Shown: piece after piece, positions 4,406 to 5,840 of the stretch | Layout: each line of letters opens with the position of its first letter | Numbering within the stretch: the first letter of the stretch is position 1 | Source: Candidatus Hodarchaeota archaeon | Lineage (GTDB): Archaea > Asgardarchaeota > Heimdallarchaeia > Hodarchaeales > Hodarchaeaceae | Reading direction: 5' to 3' | Length of the DNA: 5,840 nt | Assembly: GCA_016840305.1 (NCBI GenBank) | Contig: JAEOSP010000504.1 | Coordinates: forward strand, 1 to 5,840 | Translations under genes and position numbers: made by a program | The notes under the pieces: generated by a model | Told to the model about the DNA's origin: nothing | Seen by the model: only the letters and a program-made list of their open reading frames with translations | Database searches by the model: none

Positions 4406-5840
4406 TCAAATCAATAGGTGTTCAATTTCTGAACTTAAAAACGGGATAATTATGGCAATAAGAATGAGAATTATTGCGGGAACCGTAAACAGAGTAAGAT
4501 CGCTTTCGACATCTAAATGATTAGTATAAGGAGTATTACCAGCAAGATCCAAAATAATGAATAAACTGACCACAACAACCAAAGCAGACCAGAAAATTAA
4601 TGTATACAGAGAAGTGGTATTTACATTAGCTATAAGATAAACAACAATACCAAATGAGCTGATTAATGCAACAGTTAAACCTTTTGTAAAGAAAGACGAA
4701 GTAAAATTGAACATTGGGTAAATCCAAACAAAAAGCATATTGACAATAATTCCAATGAAATACAGCTGAAGAACAACAGAAAACCAAAAAGAGGTCAATG
4801 GAACGCCAATGGCATTCAAAATACCTAGAATTAGCAACAAAGGGAAGAAAAGAGTACAAGTAATAAAGAAAGCATGTTGTAGCCCCATGAGAGTTCTGAA
4901 AGAAAAGGTAAACTTAATAGTCGACGATTTTGTGTCTTTTGTGGAGGAGTTAATAAACGATGGAACATCTTTGATATCAACGGGCCCGAAAGCAGGTTTC
5001 CAACCCGCTTTAGACAATTCTTTGCGATCCACACCTGTTGCGGATAATTGAGGTAAGATTAGGTTAGAATGATCAATAAATTCATGTAAATCAAATAATC
5101 GAATCGCTTCTAGAATTTGAGTATGGGTAAAATGACCTCCTCCAGCAGCACACCACACATTGATACCATTTGAATCTATTATCAAAAGAAAACAGTCAAT
5201 ATTTTCGTTCTGGAGATTTTTATAAACAGAATGTACTGTCCAATAATAATTTGCTGTTACAAGAACGGGAGAACTTCTTTGGGGATTACCAATACGATAT
5301 AGACCAGGGGGAATACTCTTTCTAGTCAATATCCCATTTAAAACACAATAAGCGGTTTTTAAGTATGAAAAATTTCCTAGAATAGAGGCTACACTCAGAA
5401 ATTCTTTTGGCCTATCCAATTCATCAAATTTCAATGAGCTTTTATACAACTTGACAGACTTATGCTGAAAAAGGAGGGTACTATCAAAAAATGGATTCAT
5501 TTTTGTTTCTAAATGTTGAACAGGATTTGTGGAGGGTAAATTCTTAAAAATAGAAATTTGAGCACGAATAAAATTACTAATTGAAAACTTGAGCTTGGAT
5601 AAGACAGAAGTTGGTACAGTATCAGCAGCAAGGAAACAAATACCATCTTTTTTTAATAAAAGGGAAATCTGTTTCAAGAATAGAGATTGTTGAAGGGAGG
5701 AAAACTCAGAAAGAGCAAAAGTGGAAACTATAATATCAAATGAGCCAGAAGTTTGTAATTGTTCAAAAATATCGTGATCAAGAAAATTACCATTGATAAA
5801 CTCAATATCTAAATCCAATTTTTCAGCAGTTCTTTTTGCA
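4406..5840 (-). CDS. hgcA: Methyltransferase-HgcA fusion: corrinoid membrane protein, 5' end missing
   Basis: Partial gene, open to the window edge. Residues are counted from TTG 5818, but that codon is probably internal Leu because the frame continues upstream reading AKRTAEKLDLDIEFING. Residues 1 to about 130 are the C-terminal part of a class I SAM-dependent methyltransferase: FDIIVSTFALSEFS (27-40, motif IV) and LLKKDGICFLAADTVP (54-69). The glycine-rich SAM-binding motif would lie beyond the edge. About 150-290 is the HgcA corrinoid domain: PPGLYRIGNP (170-179), SPVLVTANYYWT (183-194), cap helix NVWCAAGGGHF (220-230) with cobalt-ligand candidate Cys223, ILPQLSATGVD (254-264) and FGPVDIKDVPSFI (277-289). 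Five membrane helices follow (about 315-337, 343-367, 378-397, 402-424, 442-462), with GNTPYTNHLDVESD (427-440) matching the HgcA GSTPYTSPSGVEKE block. HgcA carries the methyl group for Hg(II) methylation at the cytoplasmic membrane. The canonical cap-helix Lys is Gly227. hgcB follows directly. CdhD/CdhE-type corrinoid proteins are excluded by the membrane domain. Confidence 0.88.
   Translation of the reverse strand, partial: AKRTAEKLDLDIEFINGNFLDHDIFEQLQTSGSFDIIVSTFALSEFSSLQQSLFLKQISLLLKKDGICFLAADTVPTSVLSKLKFSISNFIRAQISIFKNLPSTNPVQHLETKMNPFFDSTLLFQHKSVKLYKSSLKFDELDRPKEFLSVASILGNFSYLKTAYCVLNGILTRKSIPPGLYRIGNPQRSSPVLVTANYYWTVHSVYKNLQNENIDCFLLIIDSNGINVWCAAGGGHFTHTQILEAIRLFDLHEFIDHSNLILPQLSATGVDRKELSKAGWKPAFGPVDIKDVPSFINSSTKDTKSSTIKFTFSFRTLMGLQHAFFITCTLFFPLLLILGILNAIGVPLTSFWFSVVLQLYFIGIIVNMLFVWIYPMFNFTSSFFTKGLTVALISSFGIVVYLIANVNTTSLYTLIFWSALVVVVSLFIILDLAGNTPYTNHLDVESDLTLFTVPAIILILIAIIIPFLSSEIEHLLI

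Noticed and set aside
4626..5051. Overlapping frames on both strands across the hgcA membrane and linker region
   Set aside because: They are alternative frames of hgcA, whose motifs (SPVLVTANY, NVWCAAG, GNTPYT) are all in one frame.
5816..5818. TTG 5818 as the true start of the hgcA gene
   Set aside because: The frame stays open upstream to the window edge and the upstream residues (AKRTAEKL) fit a methyltransferase helix before the LDIEFINGNF strand; a start here would also delete the SAM-binding motif.
4406..5840. CdhD/CdhE or other CFeSP-type corrinoid protein instead of HgcA
   Set aside because: The five-helix C-terminal membrane domain, the NVWCAAG cap helix, and an adjacent ferredoxin ending in Cys-Cys are specific to HgcA/HgcB.
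1..5840. CRISPR array, insertion sequence or integration site
   Set aside because: No regularly spaced repeats, transposase or terminal inverted repeats are visible in the window.

Overview
This window looks archaeal. It carries an archaeal-type ribosomal protein uS2, the small RNA polymerase subunit N (RpoN), a RadA recombinase, a RimK-type ATP-grasp ligase and a PAC2-family proteasome chaperone. The DNA is AT-rich, the Shine-Dalgarno-like sites match the archaeal GGAGGTGA type, and the candidate promoters are TATA-like. The lineage cannot be fixed from the sequence alone. An Asgard archaeon or another deep, mostly uncultured anaerobic archaeon fits best, because hgcAB homologues are known from archaea that include such groups. 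That placement is inference.

Layout. The plus strand from 1 to 4083 holds, in order: a leader with a T8 tract, rpsB (uS2), rpoN, a 229-bp non-coding gap with candidate promoter elements, a RimK-like glutamate-ligase-type ATP-grasp enzyme, a 100-bp gap, radA, a previously uncalled 42-residue very basic small ORF that exactly fills the radA-PAC2 gap, and a PAC2 protein. The PAC2 protein starts at TTG and ends in a proteasome-docking (HbYX-type) tail. The minus strand from 5840 down to 4127 holds a two-gene unit that converges on the PAC2 gene.

The minus-strand pair is the most interesting part. The downstream gene is a two-cluster ferredoxin with a C-terminal Cys-Cys, matching HgcB. The upstream gene ends in a five-helix membrane domain, preceded by a corrinoid-binding domain with the NVWCAAG cap-helix motif, matching HgcA, the mercury-methylating corrinoid protein. 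Its N-terminus is not that of ordinary HgcA: the reading frame continues upstream into a class I SAM-dependent methyltransferase domain and runs off the window edge. The unit therefore encodes a methyltransferase-HgcA fusion plus HgcB. A working model is that the fused domain loads a methyl group onto the corrinoid while HgcB keeps the cobalt reduced. Whether the final acceptor is Hg(II) is open, since the cap-helix Lys of canonical HgcA is Gly here.

The plus-strand genes are informational or housekeeping genes and show no obvious functional link to hgcAB; adjacency appears to be simple convergent placement.
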